A stretch of DNA of 60,862 nucleotides from Devosia sp. (GTDB lineage Bacteria > Pseudomonadota > Alphaproteobacteria > Rhizobiales > Devosiaceae), in the NCBI RefSeq assembly GCF_014860165.1, contig NZ_JACZKG010000040.1, positions 1-60,862 of the forward strand, written 5' to 3'. The notes under the pieces are model-generated. The model searched no databases. It was given only the letters and a program-made list of their open reading frames with translations, and was not told the DNA's origin. Below are positions 17,917-25,760 of the stretch, in pieces; within the stretch, counting starts at the first letter, position 1, and every line of letters starts with the position of its first letter. A program made the translations under genes and the position numbers.

Positions 17917-19290
17917 TTACAGCGCCACTGAAGGGGATGGAGAGCCGCCGAGGGCGCGGAAGATCTGTACCTCGGCCAGCAATTGCTCTAGCCGGTTGGC
18001 GGCCAGCGCGCGCTCACCGGCGCGGCTGCGCTCCTGGGCGTCGAGCCAGATACGCAGGGCCACCGCTCCGGCGCGATAGCGTTCACCGGTCAGCCGATCG
18101 GCGGCCTGTGCCGCCTCAAGCGCCGCGCGCAGGCGACGGGACTTTTCATTGAGGGCGGTTCGGGCGCTCAGCGCGTTGCTGGTGTCGCTGAAGGCGGTCA
18201 GCAGGGACGCGCGGAACTCCGATACCGCGACCTGATAGTCCACCTCGGACACTTTCACCCGCAGCTCGCCATCCTTGAAATTGAGGAAAGGCAGCACCAG
18301 CCCGGCGCCGAGCGCCGCGACTGGATTGGCCAGGATGCCTAGAAGATCGGTGCTGCTGGTGCCAAGATCGCCGGTGAGGCTGATCTGCGGATAGAGGCTG
18401 GCGCGCGTATTGTCGACAGTGCGCAGGCTTGCCCGCAGGCGCAGCTCGGCGGCCCGCAGGTCTGGGCGGCGGGACAGCAGTTCAGCGGGCAGCCCAGCGG
18501 TGATCTGAACCGGCGTGCGCCGCGGCAGCAGCTGTGGCTCGGGGACGGGACTTGGCACGCCGTTGAGCAGCACGCCCAATGCATTGCGCAGCACCACGCG
18601 ATTCTGCTCGAGGTCCGAGAGCTGGGCGGCCTGGCTTTCCACGGATTGGCGCACCTCCGCCAGTTCGAGCTCAGTCGCAGCGCCCACAGCGGCCTGGCTC
18701 TTGACCAGGCTCTCGACCTCCCGAGCGGCATCAAGGCCAGCCCGGGCAATCGCCAGGTCCTGATTGGTAAAGGCGAGGCGCCAATAGGCCTCGATCGTGG
18801 AGGCGATGATCGTGGTTCGCGCGCTTTCCACGTCCTCGATGGACGCCGCGGCCTGGAGCGCGGCGATATCCTGCCCGCTGGACAGCCGCCCCCACAGATC
18901 GAGCTCATAGGTGGCGCCCAATCCCAGGGTGAAACTATTGCTTGAAGTGCCCTCGGCCAGCACCATGCTGGTCTGCGCATTGCCGGTGCCGCTGAGCACC
19001 GGGATTTTGGCAGCCCCGGCCAGGTCGGCCTGCAACTGGGCTTTCCTGACCCGCAGCGTTGCCGCCAGGATATCATTGTTGTTCTGCAGCACCGCCTCGA
19101 CCAGTAGATCGAGCTTGGGATCGCCAAAGCTGCGCCACCAGTTGGCCGCGGCCACCGGCGCGCTGATACCAGCACTATCCTGCAAGGCCGGCGCATTGGG
19201 CAGCGCGGGCCGCACATATTGCGCGGTGAGACTTGAGCAGCCTGCCAGAAGCACGGACGGAAGAAGGATCGCAACGCGGAACAAGGTCAT
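17917..19290 (-). CDS. Outer membrane efflux lipoprotein (OprM/NodT family)
   Basis: A 457-residue TolC-like channel with a lipoprotein signal (FRVAILLPSVLLAGCSSL). NodT-family features are ANWWRSFGDPKLDLLVEAVL near the N-terminus, YELDLWGRLSSGQD, two internally repeated helical halves with LSRRPDLRAAELRLRAS, and YPQISLTGDLGTSS. It trimerises in the outer membrane and docks with the adaptor. ATG 19290 is used; an in-frame GTG at 19299 lies inside a small palindrome. It is the first gene of the six-gene efflux run. Confidence 0.93.
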   Translation of the reverse strand: MTLFRVAILLPSVLLAGCSSLTAQYVRPALPNAPALQDSAGISAPVAAANWWRSFGDPKLDLLVEAVLQNNNDILAATLRVRKAQLQADLAGAAKIPVLSGTGNAQTSMVLAEGTSSNSFTLGLGATYELDLWGRLSSGQDIAALQAAASIEDVESARTTIIASTIEAYWRLAFTNQDLAIARAGLDAAREVESLVKSQAAVGAATELELAEVRQSVESQAAQLSDLEQNRVVLRNALGVLLNGVPSPVPEPQLLPRRTPVQITAGLPAELLSRRPDLRAAELRLRASLRTVDNTRASLYPQISLTGDLGTSSTDLLGILANPVAALGAGLVLPFLNFKDGELRVKVSEVDYQVAVSEFRASLLTAFSDTSNALSARTALNEKSRRLRAALEAAQAADRLTGERYRAGAVALRIWLDAQERSRAGERALAANRLEQLLAEVQIFRALGGSPSPSVAL

Positions 19291-19294
19291 GGGC

Positions 19295-19307
19295 CACACT
19301 GAGTGTG
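19295..19307. promoter_or_regulatory. Dyad CACACT-G-AGTGTG at the efflux operon start
   Basis: A perfect 6+1+6 inverted repeat immediately before ATG 19290 and overlapping the alternative GTG start. It could be a repressor half-site pair or an mRNA structure at the start codon. Confidence 0.35.
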
Positions 19308-19358
19308 ATGGAGGGCGCGGAACCGATCTTGGGTTCCTGCGCTACCCACCAGCCAAGT

Positions 19359-19399
19359 GTGCAGCCAATGTCGACGAATCGTGCAGATCGCGTGCAGAT
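19359..19399 (-). promoter_or_regulatory. Candidate OmpR-type operator: GTGCAG repeats in 11-bp register
   Basis: GTGCAG begins at 19359, 19381 and 19392, so the copies are 22 and 11 bp apart. The last two are part of a 9-bp exact direct repeat CGTGCAGAT. OmpR-family regulators bind head-to-tail repeats with a 10-11 bp period. The site lies 70-110 bp upstream of the first efflux gene, in the operon that encodes such a regulator. Confidence 0.55.
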
Positions 19400-19460
19400 G
19401 ATCACAGACGCCCAGCACGCTCCTGGGTAATCGCCGTCTGGTCAACGTCGTCGGTCAAAC

Positions 19461-19603
19461 GTCCGCTTTCCCTTGGGTGGAACATCGAAAGCGGACCGAC
19501 CGCAACCGGCCCCCTTCCGGCCATTCATCAGGATCCGGCCAGCGGCAAGAAAGGGGCCGTAAGTGGACAGGCAAGTTCTGGATGAGTTGAAGCGAAAGCG
19601 GAC
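19461..19603. repeat. Short inverted repeats GTCCGCTTTC / GAAAGCGGAC in a gene-free gap
   Basis: GTCCGCTTTC (19461-19470) is exactly inverted at 19487-19496 and repeated again as GAAAGCGGAC at 19594-19603. The surrounding 19308-19705 stretch holds no credible gene. It looks like decayed repeated sequence, but no transposase or insertion sequence ends are recognisable. Confidence 0.5.
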
Positions 19604-19705
19604 AAATTGCGGGCGGCCCCAGTCTCTGTCCGCTACTGGGCTGCCCCGATATTCAATTGAAGGGCGTGCTCGCCTGGAATGGCCGTCACAAGGCCGTCCA
19701 TCGGC

Positions 19706-20491
19706 CTATCCCGGCGTCACAAGCAGGCGGCTGGCCTGGGCATGCAGCTCCCGGCTGTGGCCAAGCGGTATGGCTTCGATCCCGACAAAGCCGGTGTATC
19801 CCGCGTCGCCCAGCCAATGCAGTTCCTTTGCCCAGTCGACCGTTCCCGTGCCGAATTCGTGCCGCCCCGGCACGTCGGCGGCCTGAACATGGCCGATGAG
19901 ATCCATGTTCGTTTCAATCGCCCAACCCAGGGGCTCGGCGTTGAGGATGGCGTGGTAGCGATCATAGAGGAAGGCAACGTCGGGACGACCAAGCCGGCGC
20001 AGCAGATCAAGGGCCGTCCGGGAATCCCGAACCAAGGCATTGGGGCCTTCGAACTGCCGGTTCACCACTTCGAGCAGCAGCGTCAGGCCGGAGCCGGCGA
20101 TCGCTATCGCCGCTGCGTCGAGCGCTGCCATTAGGGCATGGTGCTGGATGGCCTCGTCCACGCCCTCGAGGCGATCGCCGGGCAGCACCACGAGATTGGG
20201 CGTGCCAAGATCGAGGGCGGCCGCAGCGGCACGCTGCACGCGCTCGACGAATTGGTCACGCGCTGCCGCATCGCCAAGCCGGCATTTGTCCCGCCAATCC
20301 TCCACGCAGAGCGTATGGAGCGCCGTGCCGGTATCACGCAGGGCGTTGCGCAACTCCGCCAGGGGCTTGGTCCACCAGTCCCAGATCTCGACCGCGTTGA
20401 AACCGCTGGCTGCGGCGGCACGAACCCGCTGGGGAAAATCCCCATCGTCTTCGGTGAAGGCGGTTTCGATGCAGACGCTGAACGCGATCAT
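19706..20491 (-). CDS. Sugar isomerase/epimerase, hydroxypyruvate isomerase-like TIM barrel
   Basis: A 261-residue AP-endonuclease-2 superfamily TIM barrel. It starts MIAFSVCIETAFTEDDGDFPQRVRAAAASGFNAVEIWDW, the Hyi/OtnI N-terminal pattern. Metal and catalytic positions are suggested by LLLEVVNR (Glu), FLYDRYHAIL (Asp, His), GHVQAADVPGRHEFGTG, and GFVGIEAIP (Glu). Members isomerise hydroxypyruvate or 2-keto sugars. Its ATG overlaps the preceding isomerase stop as ATGA, so the two act in one pathway. It is the last gene of a minus-strand operon with sugar permeases and a binding protein. The exact substrate is not readable. Confidence 0.85.
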   Translation of the reverse strand: MIAFSVCIETAFTEDDGDFPQRVRAAAASGFNAVEIWDWWTKPLAELRNALRDTGTALHTLCVEDWRDKCRLGDAAARDQFVERVQRAAAAALDLGTPNLVVLPGDRLEGVDEAIQHHALMAALDAAAIAIAGSGLTLLLEVVNRQFEGPNALVRDSRTALDLLRRLGRPDVAFLYDRYHAILNAEPLGWAIETNMDLIGHVQAADVPGRHEFGTGTVDWAKELHWLGDAGYTGFVGIEAIPLGHSRELHAQASRLLVTPG

Positions 20492-21408
20492 GCGCGATAG
20501 CGCGATACGACTGCCAGGCCCTCGCGCAGGGCAGCGACGGGATCGGCTGCGACATCGAGCTCGATCAGGGCGATGTCTCCACCGGGCGTGCGCGCCATGG
20601 CCGCGGACCAGCCGGCCCAGTCCACCACGCCCTTGCCGAAATCCGCCATGTAGCGCTGCTGCTGACCGTAGATGGTCGCGTCAATGATCAGGTGCCGCTC
20701 GATGGGACCGAGTGCGTCTTTCCAATGCGCCAGGGCAATGCGCTGATTGTGGCGGTCTGCCACGCGCACCGGATCGCCGCCGCCCAGGGCGATGTGGCAG
20801 GAGTCCGGGCAAAGCCAGACATAGCGCGGGTCAGTCAGCGCCATGAACAGATCGATGTCACGCTCATACCACAGCGTGCTGTTGGATTCGGTGTGCAGCG
20901 TCAGCTTGATGCCCTTCTGGGCGACCGCATCCCCCACGGCATGGGCAATGTCGGCCATGGCCTGCATGTAGCGGCCGTCGACAAACACCGGCGGCTGCTC
21001 GCCAAAGGTCTTGCGCATGGGCAGGCCGCAGACAAGGATTTCAGCGCCGAGCGCGGCCAGGACATCGGCACGGCGTTCAGCGTCGGCGACAATGGCGGGC
21101 AGGCCCGCATCACCATCCCACTTCGGACCATCGGCAACAAAGGCGCTGACAACGCTGATGCCTGCCGATTCCAGCGCCGCTTTGAAGGCGGCCACGCCGC
21201 CATAGGCCAGAAGGGCATTGTCGATGCTGCCCGGACCAAAGGTCAGTTCCAGCCCGGTGACACCTGTGCCGGACAGCGTCGCCAGCACCTTGTCCCAGAA
21301 TGCGCGTGGGTGGGTTGCGCCCCAGGCCAGCGTCTCGTCAAACGTGCTCAGGCCCCAGAACGAAGGATCGTAGAAAGTGATGATGTCGGTCGCCACGGTG
21401 AACGGCAT
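20488..21408 (-). CDS. Sugar phosphate isomerase/epimerase family TIM barrel
   Basis: A 306-residue xylose-isomerase-like TIM barrel of the IolE/AP-endonuclease-2 superfamily. Seen: GVTGLELTFGPGS near the first Glu ligand, GAEILVCGLPMRKTFG, LTLHTESNSTLWYERD (His and Glu), YVWLCPDSCHIALGGGD (Asp, His), LAHWKDALG, and the last ligand in IALIELDVA. ATG 21408 has AAGGGA five bases upstream and excludes a 21-residue extension. Likely converts an imported sugar or sugar acid with the downstream Hyi-like protein. It lies 40 bp after a permease gene in the same operon. Confidence 0.85.
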   Translation of the reverse strand: MPFTVATDIITFYDPSFWGLSTFDETLAWGATHPRAFWDKVLATLSGTGVTGLELTFGPGSIDNALLAYGGVAAFKAALESAGISVVSAFVADGPKWDGDAGLPAIVADAERRADVLAALGAEILVCGLPMRKTFGEQPPVFVDGRYMQAMADIAHAVGDAVAQKGIKLTLHTESNSTLWYERDIDLFMALTDPRYVWLCPDSCHIALGGGDPVRVADRHNQRIALAHWKDALGPIERHLIIDATIYGQQQRYMADFGKGVVDWAGWSAAMARTPGGDIALIELDVAADPVAALREGLAVVSRYRA

Positions 21409-21448
21409 GAAAATCCCTTGCTGAGCCAGAGGGCTCGGTATGACGGGG

Positions 21449-22279
21449 CTATTTGATGCCGGTGCCGGCAATGCCCTGAACGAAGTATTTCTGCAGGAAG
21501 AGGAAGAGGATCAGCACGGGCAGCAACACCACGATGGCCCCGGCCAGCAGCAGCCCATAGTCGGTCGACTTGGCGCCCTGCGACGCCACGGCCAGGCCGA
21601 CCGGCAGGGTGTAGGTGTCCTGGTTCTGCGCCACGATCAGCGGCCAGAGGAAGTAATTCCACGAATTTAGGAAGGTGATGATTGCCACCGTCGCCATTGC
21701 CGGGCCGACCAGGGGGAGAAATATCTTGAAGAAGATGGCGAACTCGCCGGCACCATCGATGCGGGCAGCCTCGAGCAATTCGGTGGGAACGGAATCGGCG
21801 AACTGGCGCATGATGAACACGCCAATCGGCATCACCGCCATCGGCAGCACGATCGCGGTCAGCGTATTGACCAGGCCCATCTGCACGATGATGAAGAACT
21901 GCGGCACGAACAGAGCGATATAGGGCACCATCATGGCCGTCAGCACGCAGGCGAACACCAACTTGTGGCCGGGGAATTCCAGCTTGGCCAAGGCATAGCC
22001 GGCCATGGTGGCGAACAACACGTTGGTGACCACGGTTGCCGACGACACAATCAGCGAATTGAGCATGTAGCGCCCGAACATGCGCTCGGCGAACAAGGCA
22101 ATGAAGTTGCTGACATTGCCAAAATTCTGCGGCAGCCAGGCCCCGGGCGCGGACATAATCTCGGCCTGGGTCTTGAACGCACCGAACAAGACCCAGGCAA
22201 AGGGCAGCAGGGCAATCAGGGCGCCAAGGGTCAACAGACCGTAGAGGACGGCTGTGACGACAGGGTGGGGTTTGTCCAT
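21449..22279 (-). CDS. Sugar ABC transporter permease, MalG/UgpE type
   Basis: A 276-residue CUT1-family permease with six helices: helix 1 in VVTAVLYGLLTLGALIALLP, the last in LLLAGAIVVLLPVLILFLFL. The cytoplasmic EAA loop is LLEAARIDGAGEFAIFFKIF, which docks with an ATPase. The C-terminus FVQGIAGTGIK is typical of the inner MalG-like subunit. ATG 22279 overlaps the upstream permease stop (TGATG). No ATPase gene occurs in this operon, so the pair must use one from elsewhere. Confidence 0.95.
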   Translation of the reverse strand: MDKPHPVVTAVLYGLLTLGALIALLPFAWVLFGAFKTQAEIMSAPGAWLPQNFGNVSNFIALFAERMFGRYMLNSLIVSSATVVTNVLFATMAGYALAKLEFPGHKLVFACVLTAMMVPYIALFVPQFFIIVQMGLVNTLTAIVLPMAVMPIGVFIMRQFADSVPTELLEAARIDGAGEFAIFFKIFLPLVGPAMATVAIITFLNSWNYFLWPLIVAQNQDTYTLPVGLAVASQGAKSTDYGLLLAGAIVVLLPVLILFLFLQKYFVQGIAGTGIK

Positions 22280-23178
22280 CAGCGGGCCCTCAGCAGGCGG
22301 AGTTGCAGGACGCCCAGGACCACGACAATGGCCAGCATGACGTAGGAACCGGCCATGGCGGGCGCGATATTGCCTTGCCCGAACTGTTCGTAGACCCAAA
22401 GGGCAACCGATTTGGTCGAGCTCAGCGGGCCGCCCTTGGTGAGCAGATAGGGCTCGTCGAAAATGTTCATGAACGAGACGGTCATCAGCACGGTCACCAG
22501 CAGCGTTGCCGGCTTGAGCAGGGGAAGCGTCATGGCCGTAAAACGTCGCCAGGCGGAAGCACCATCAATCTTGGCGGCCTCGTAGACGTCCACAGGAATG
22601 GCCTGCAGCCCGGCCAGGAACAGCACCATGCAGGTGCCGACATTGCGCCAGACGGCCAGCATGATGACGGTGGGCATCGCCATCCGTGGGTCGCCAAGCC
22701 AATTGGGGCCCGCCGTGCCGATCGAGGCGAGGATGGAGTTGACCGGCCCACTCAGCGTGAAGGCATATTGCCAGATCACGGCGGCCGCCACGATGTTGGT
22801 GATGACAGGCAGGAAGAAGGCGGCACGATAGGTGGCGCGCAGCTTGGTGATGCCATTGTTGAGCCCGATCGCCAAGGCCAGACCGATGATCATGGTCAGC
22901 GGCACGCCGATGACCACGAACAGCGCCGTGGTCCAGATCGACTTGAGGAAACCCGGATTGGTCAGCACGCGCGCAAATGTCTGGAACGAGACAAAATCAA
23001 CATCCAGCGGGTGTCGGATGTCAGCAACGCCGATGTCGGTAAAGCTGTAGATCAGCGCCAGCACCGCTGGAATTGCCGTGAACAGCACGAAGATCGTCAT
23101 GAACGGGGCGATGAAAAGCCAGGCCGTGCTGACGCGCTGGCGGCATGGCGCCTGCATCCAGGAAACGAAGCGAGACAT
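22279..23178 (-). CDS. Sugar ABC transporter permease, MalF/UgpA type
   Basis: A 299-residue CUT1 permease. Helix 1 (VSTAWLFIAPFMTIFVLFTA), a periplasmic loop with DVDFVSFQTFARVLTNPGFL, and the EAA loop VYEAAKIDGASAWRRFTAMT are seen. MNIFDEPYLLTKGGPLSSTK is the signature MalF-type loop. ATG 23178 has GGAG at the right distance; an upstream extension reads into non-coding sequence. It partners the next permease and the binding protein encoded 67 bp upstream. Confidence 0.95.
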   Translation of the reverse strand: MSRFVSWMQAPCRQRVSTAWLFIAPFMTIFVLFTAIPAVLALIYSFTDIGVADIRHPLDVDFVSFQTFARVLTNPGFLKSIWTTALFVVIGVPLTMIIGLALAIGLNNGITKLRATYRAAFFLPVITNIVAAAVIWQYAFTLSGPVNSILASIGTAGPNWLGDPRMAMPTVIMLAVWRNVGTCMVLFLAGLQAIPVDVYEAAKIDGASAWRRFTAMTLPLLKPATLLVTVLMTVSFMNIFDEPYLLTKGGPLSSTKSVALWVYEQFGQGNIAPAMAGSYVMLAIVVVLGVLQLRLLRAR

Positions 23179-23245
23179 GACGGGCTCCAGACAAGGACGG
23201 CAGCAAATGGCCCCGGAACGCGATGCCCCGGGGCCGTAAGGGAGA

Positions 23246-24496
23246 TTAGTTGCCCAGGCCGGCGCCTTCGGCAAAGCTCTGAACGTCATCAAGCACGTCC
23301 TTGGCGCTGGCCTGACCGCGGGCCACCAGTTCCATCTGCTGGCCAAGATAGGTGCCAACCTGCGGCCAGGTGGCAACCTGCGGAATATCCACGGCCGTCT
23401 GCAGGGCTTCGCGCTCCGCATCGAGCAAAGGATTGGACGCGATGGATGGATCGTCCCATGCAGCCTTGACGGCGGGCAAGGCGCCAAAGGTCTTGTACCA
23501 GGCGATCTGGGTTGCAGGCTCGGTCAGGTAACGCGCTAGCTTCCAGGCGGCGTCAGGGTTCTTGGCATCCTTGAGCACGGCAACGCTGCCCGAGCCCAAG
23601 GCCGAGAAGCTGCCGTCCGGGCCGGCGGGCACCGGTGCTGTGGCAAGGTTGCTCTTCACCCAGTCGGCGCCATTGGCGTCGACCAGCCACTGCTCAAGCC
23701 AGGGGCCATTGTCCTTGGCGACAATCTGCCCGGAAGTGAACCACGGCACGGTGTCGAGGAATTTCGGGCCATCGGGCGAGGCAAAGCCCTCCGAGATCAG
23801 CGAGCCCCAGTATTCCAATGCAGCCACGTTCTCGGGGGAGTTGATGGTCCAGGCCGTCTGGTCAGCATTGATGAAGCTGCCACCGTTCTGGTGCACATAT
23901 TCGTTCAGGCCCTGCGCATTGTAGATGTCATAGCCGACGTCGAGCGAAATCGGCCACTCGACACCCTGTTCCTTCATGGCAGCGGCAAAGGTCTTGAGCT
24001 CGTCCCAGGTCTTGGGCGCTTCAAGGCCGGCCTTGTCTGCCAGATCCTTGCGGTACTGGAAGATGGTGGCATAGGCGTCCCATGGCAGACCATAGGCGAC
24101 GCCGCCCTTGACGGTGGTGTTGTAGGTGTTGGTGAAGAAGCTCTCGGGATCAACCAGGCCCGCTGGCACCTCGGCAAACGCCCCGGTGGCCAAGAGCCCG
24201 GACTGGCTCTGCGAATAGAGCCGCACCAAATCCGGCACGGTGCCGGCCGCGATGGCGGTCAGCAGCTTGGTATCGAACTGGTCGGACGGGATCTGGGTGA
24301 CCTGGACATCAAGACCGGGGTTTGCCGCTTTGAAGTCGGCAAGAAACGCCGGCAGCTTTTCGCCTTCAGCGCCGCCAATCCAGACTTGCAGCGTCCCCGT
24401 GGCAGGCGTGTCGTCGATTGGGCTTTGGGCAAAGGCGAAAGGCGTTGCATAAGCGGTGGCCGCCAGAAGCGCTGCGGCAATCATCAGATGTTTCAT
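23246..24496 (-). CDS. Sugar ABC transporter substrate-binding protein
   Basis: A 416-residue periplasmic binding protein of the MalE/UgpB class. Signal peptide KHLMIAAALLAATAYATPFAFA; mature core includes TLQVWIGGAEGEKLPAFLAD, AIAAGTVPDLVRLYSQS, GGVAYGLPWDAYATIFQYRK, WDELKTFAAAM, and GSVAVLKDAKNPDAAWKLAR. ATG 24496 with AGAGGAA upstream is chosen. It is the first gene of the operon, faces a LacI gene, and an 18-bp palindrome lies 90 bp upstream of it. The ligand is likely a mono- or oligosaccharide but is not determinable here. Confidence 0.95.
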   Translation of the reverse strand: MKHLMIAAALLAATAYATPFAFAQSPIDDTPATGTLQVWIGGAEGEKLPAFLADFKAANPGLDVQVTQIPSDQFDTKLLTAIAAGTVPDLVRLYSQSQSGLLATGAFAEVPAGLVDPESFFTNTYNTTVKGGVAYGLPWDAYATIFQYRKDLADKAGLEAPKTWDELKTFAAAMKEQGVEWPISLDVGYDIYNAQGLNEYVHQNGGSFINADQTAWTINSPENVAALEYWGSLISEGFASPDGPKFLDTVPWFTSGQIVAKDNGPWLEQWLVDANGADWVKSNLATAPVPAGPDGSFSALGSGSVAVLKDAKNPDAAWKLARYLTEPATQIAWYKTFGALPAVKAAWDDPSIASNPLLDAEREALQTAVDIPQVATWPQVGTYLGQQMELVARGQASAKDVLDDVQSFAEGAGLGN

Positions 24497-24585
24497 GGGC
24501 GTGGTTCCTCTGGGACCCGTGAATGACAGCATTGCAGGTCCTTCCACACGCCGCTTCCCGTCAGCACCGGTTAGACCACTCAGGT

Positions 24586-24603
24586 TTGGCAATCGATTGC
24601 CAA
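24586..24603. promoter_or_regulatory. LacI-family operator: perfect 18-bp palindrome
   Basis: TTGGCAATCGATTGCCAA is a perfect inverted repeat with the central CG typical of LacI/GalR operators. It is in the 211-bp gap between the divergent binding-protein gene and the LacI-type gene, so one site could control both arms. Confidence 0.8.
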
Positions 24604-24707
24604 CGCGCTAACGATGGCATATGCTGATTTGGTACGCAAGGGTGGTCGGTGCCTTCAAATTAGGCAAATCCGCAGATCGGGATTTGGTGTGCAGGGTGGG
24701 AGTTAGC

Positions 24708-25760
24708 ATGGCGAGGAACGATGATCGCGCGTTCGGGCCATCCATTTCGGATGTGGCGCGCGAGGCTGGAGTGGCCACATCGACCGTGAGTCGTGCGCTG
24801 ACCAAACCCGGCCGCATTGCTGAACCGACGCGCCTGAAGGTCGAAGCTGCGGCGCGAAAGCTGGGCTATACCGTCAACCAGACAGCGCGCAGCCTGCGCG
24901 TGGGACAGACCCGAACCGTGATGATCGTGCTGCCCGAGACGCTCTACATCGGAGCCTCTCAGACCGTTCTCGAGGGGCTCGAATCGGTGGCCAGGACGTT
25001 GACCGAGCGCGGCTATCATCTGTTGATCGCCAACGTGTCGCGCGAGGCGTGGACCGATGAACACATCATCACCACCGCCTTTGGCGGCACCATTTGCGGC
25101 GTGATCCTGATGGCCACACTCCCCCCCAAGGTTGCCGAACTGACCCTTGCTGACGCCGGTCTTCCCGTTGTGTCCCTGCATTTCGACCAGAGCGCGGCCG
25201 GCATTCCCAGCGTGGTCAGCAATGACTTCACCGCCATCGCCGAGGCAGTGCTGGCGCTGATCGACATGGGGCACAGCAAGTTCGTCTATGTCGGGGGGCG
25301 TGCCGACAATTACCATGAACACCAGCGCGTCAGCGGTGTGCGCGAGACCCTTGCCGCCCAGGGTGTGCCGGCTGAAGGCCTCGAGGTCCTCCGCGGCGAC
25401 TTCAATTTTGGCGGCGGTGTTCGTGCTGCCGAAGACTATCTCAAGGCGGCACCCGAGCGTCGCGCAACGGCGGTGGTCTGCGCCAATGACGATACCGCCA
25501 TCGGCTTCATCAAGCGGGTGACCGATGCCGGTCTCAGCGTGCCAGAAGATGTCTCGGTGATCGGGTTTGACGGGGCGCCTGTCGGCGCATTCCTGGTTCC
25601 GAGCCTCTCAACAATCCAGCAATCCACGACAGAACTTGGCCAGCAGGCCGCCGATCTCCTCATTCGCATCGTGGAAGGCGAGACGGTCCCCCTCAACACC
25701 CGTATCGAAGTGTCGTGCCAACTGGTCTTGCGCCAGAGCGTCAGAGACATCCAAGCATGA
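24708..25760 (+). CDS. LacI-family transcriptional regulator of the sugar/purine locus
   Basis: A 350-residue regulator. The helix-turn-helix is SISDVAREAGVATSTVSRAL followed by the hinge helix pattern RKLGYTVNQTARSLRVGQT. The effector domain has MIVLPETLYIGASQTVLEGL, MGHSKFVYVGGRADNYHEHQR, and VIGFDGAPVGAFLVPSLSTI, the periplasmic-binding fold. ATG 24708 follows GGGAG by five bases. It is divergent from the sugar transport operon across a perfect palindrome, and its stop overlaps the guanine deaminase start as ATGA. Probably a repressor relieved by a sugar or purine. Confidence 0.95.
   Translation: MARNDDRAFGPSISDVAREAGVATSTVSRALTKPGRIAEPTRLKVEAAARKLGYTVNQTARSLRVGQTRTVMIVLPETLYIGASQTVLEGLESVARTLTERGYHLLIANVSREAWTDEHIITTAFGGTICGVILMATLPPKVAELTLADAGLPVVSLHFDQSAAGIPSVVSNDFTAIAEAVLALIDMGHSKFVYVGGRADNYHEHQRVSGVRETLAAQGVPAEGLEVLRGDFNFGGGVRAAEDYLKAAPERRATAVVCANDDTAIGFIKRVTDAGLSVPEDVSVIGFDGAPVGAFLVPSLSTIQQSTTELGQQAADLLIRIVEGETVPLNTRIEVSCQLVLRQSVRDIQA

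Noticed and set aside
19461..19603. Insertion sequence ends
   Set aside because: The 10-bp inverted motifs do not flank a transposase or a target duplication.
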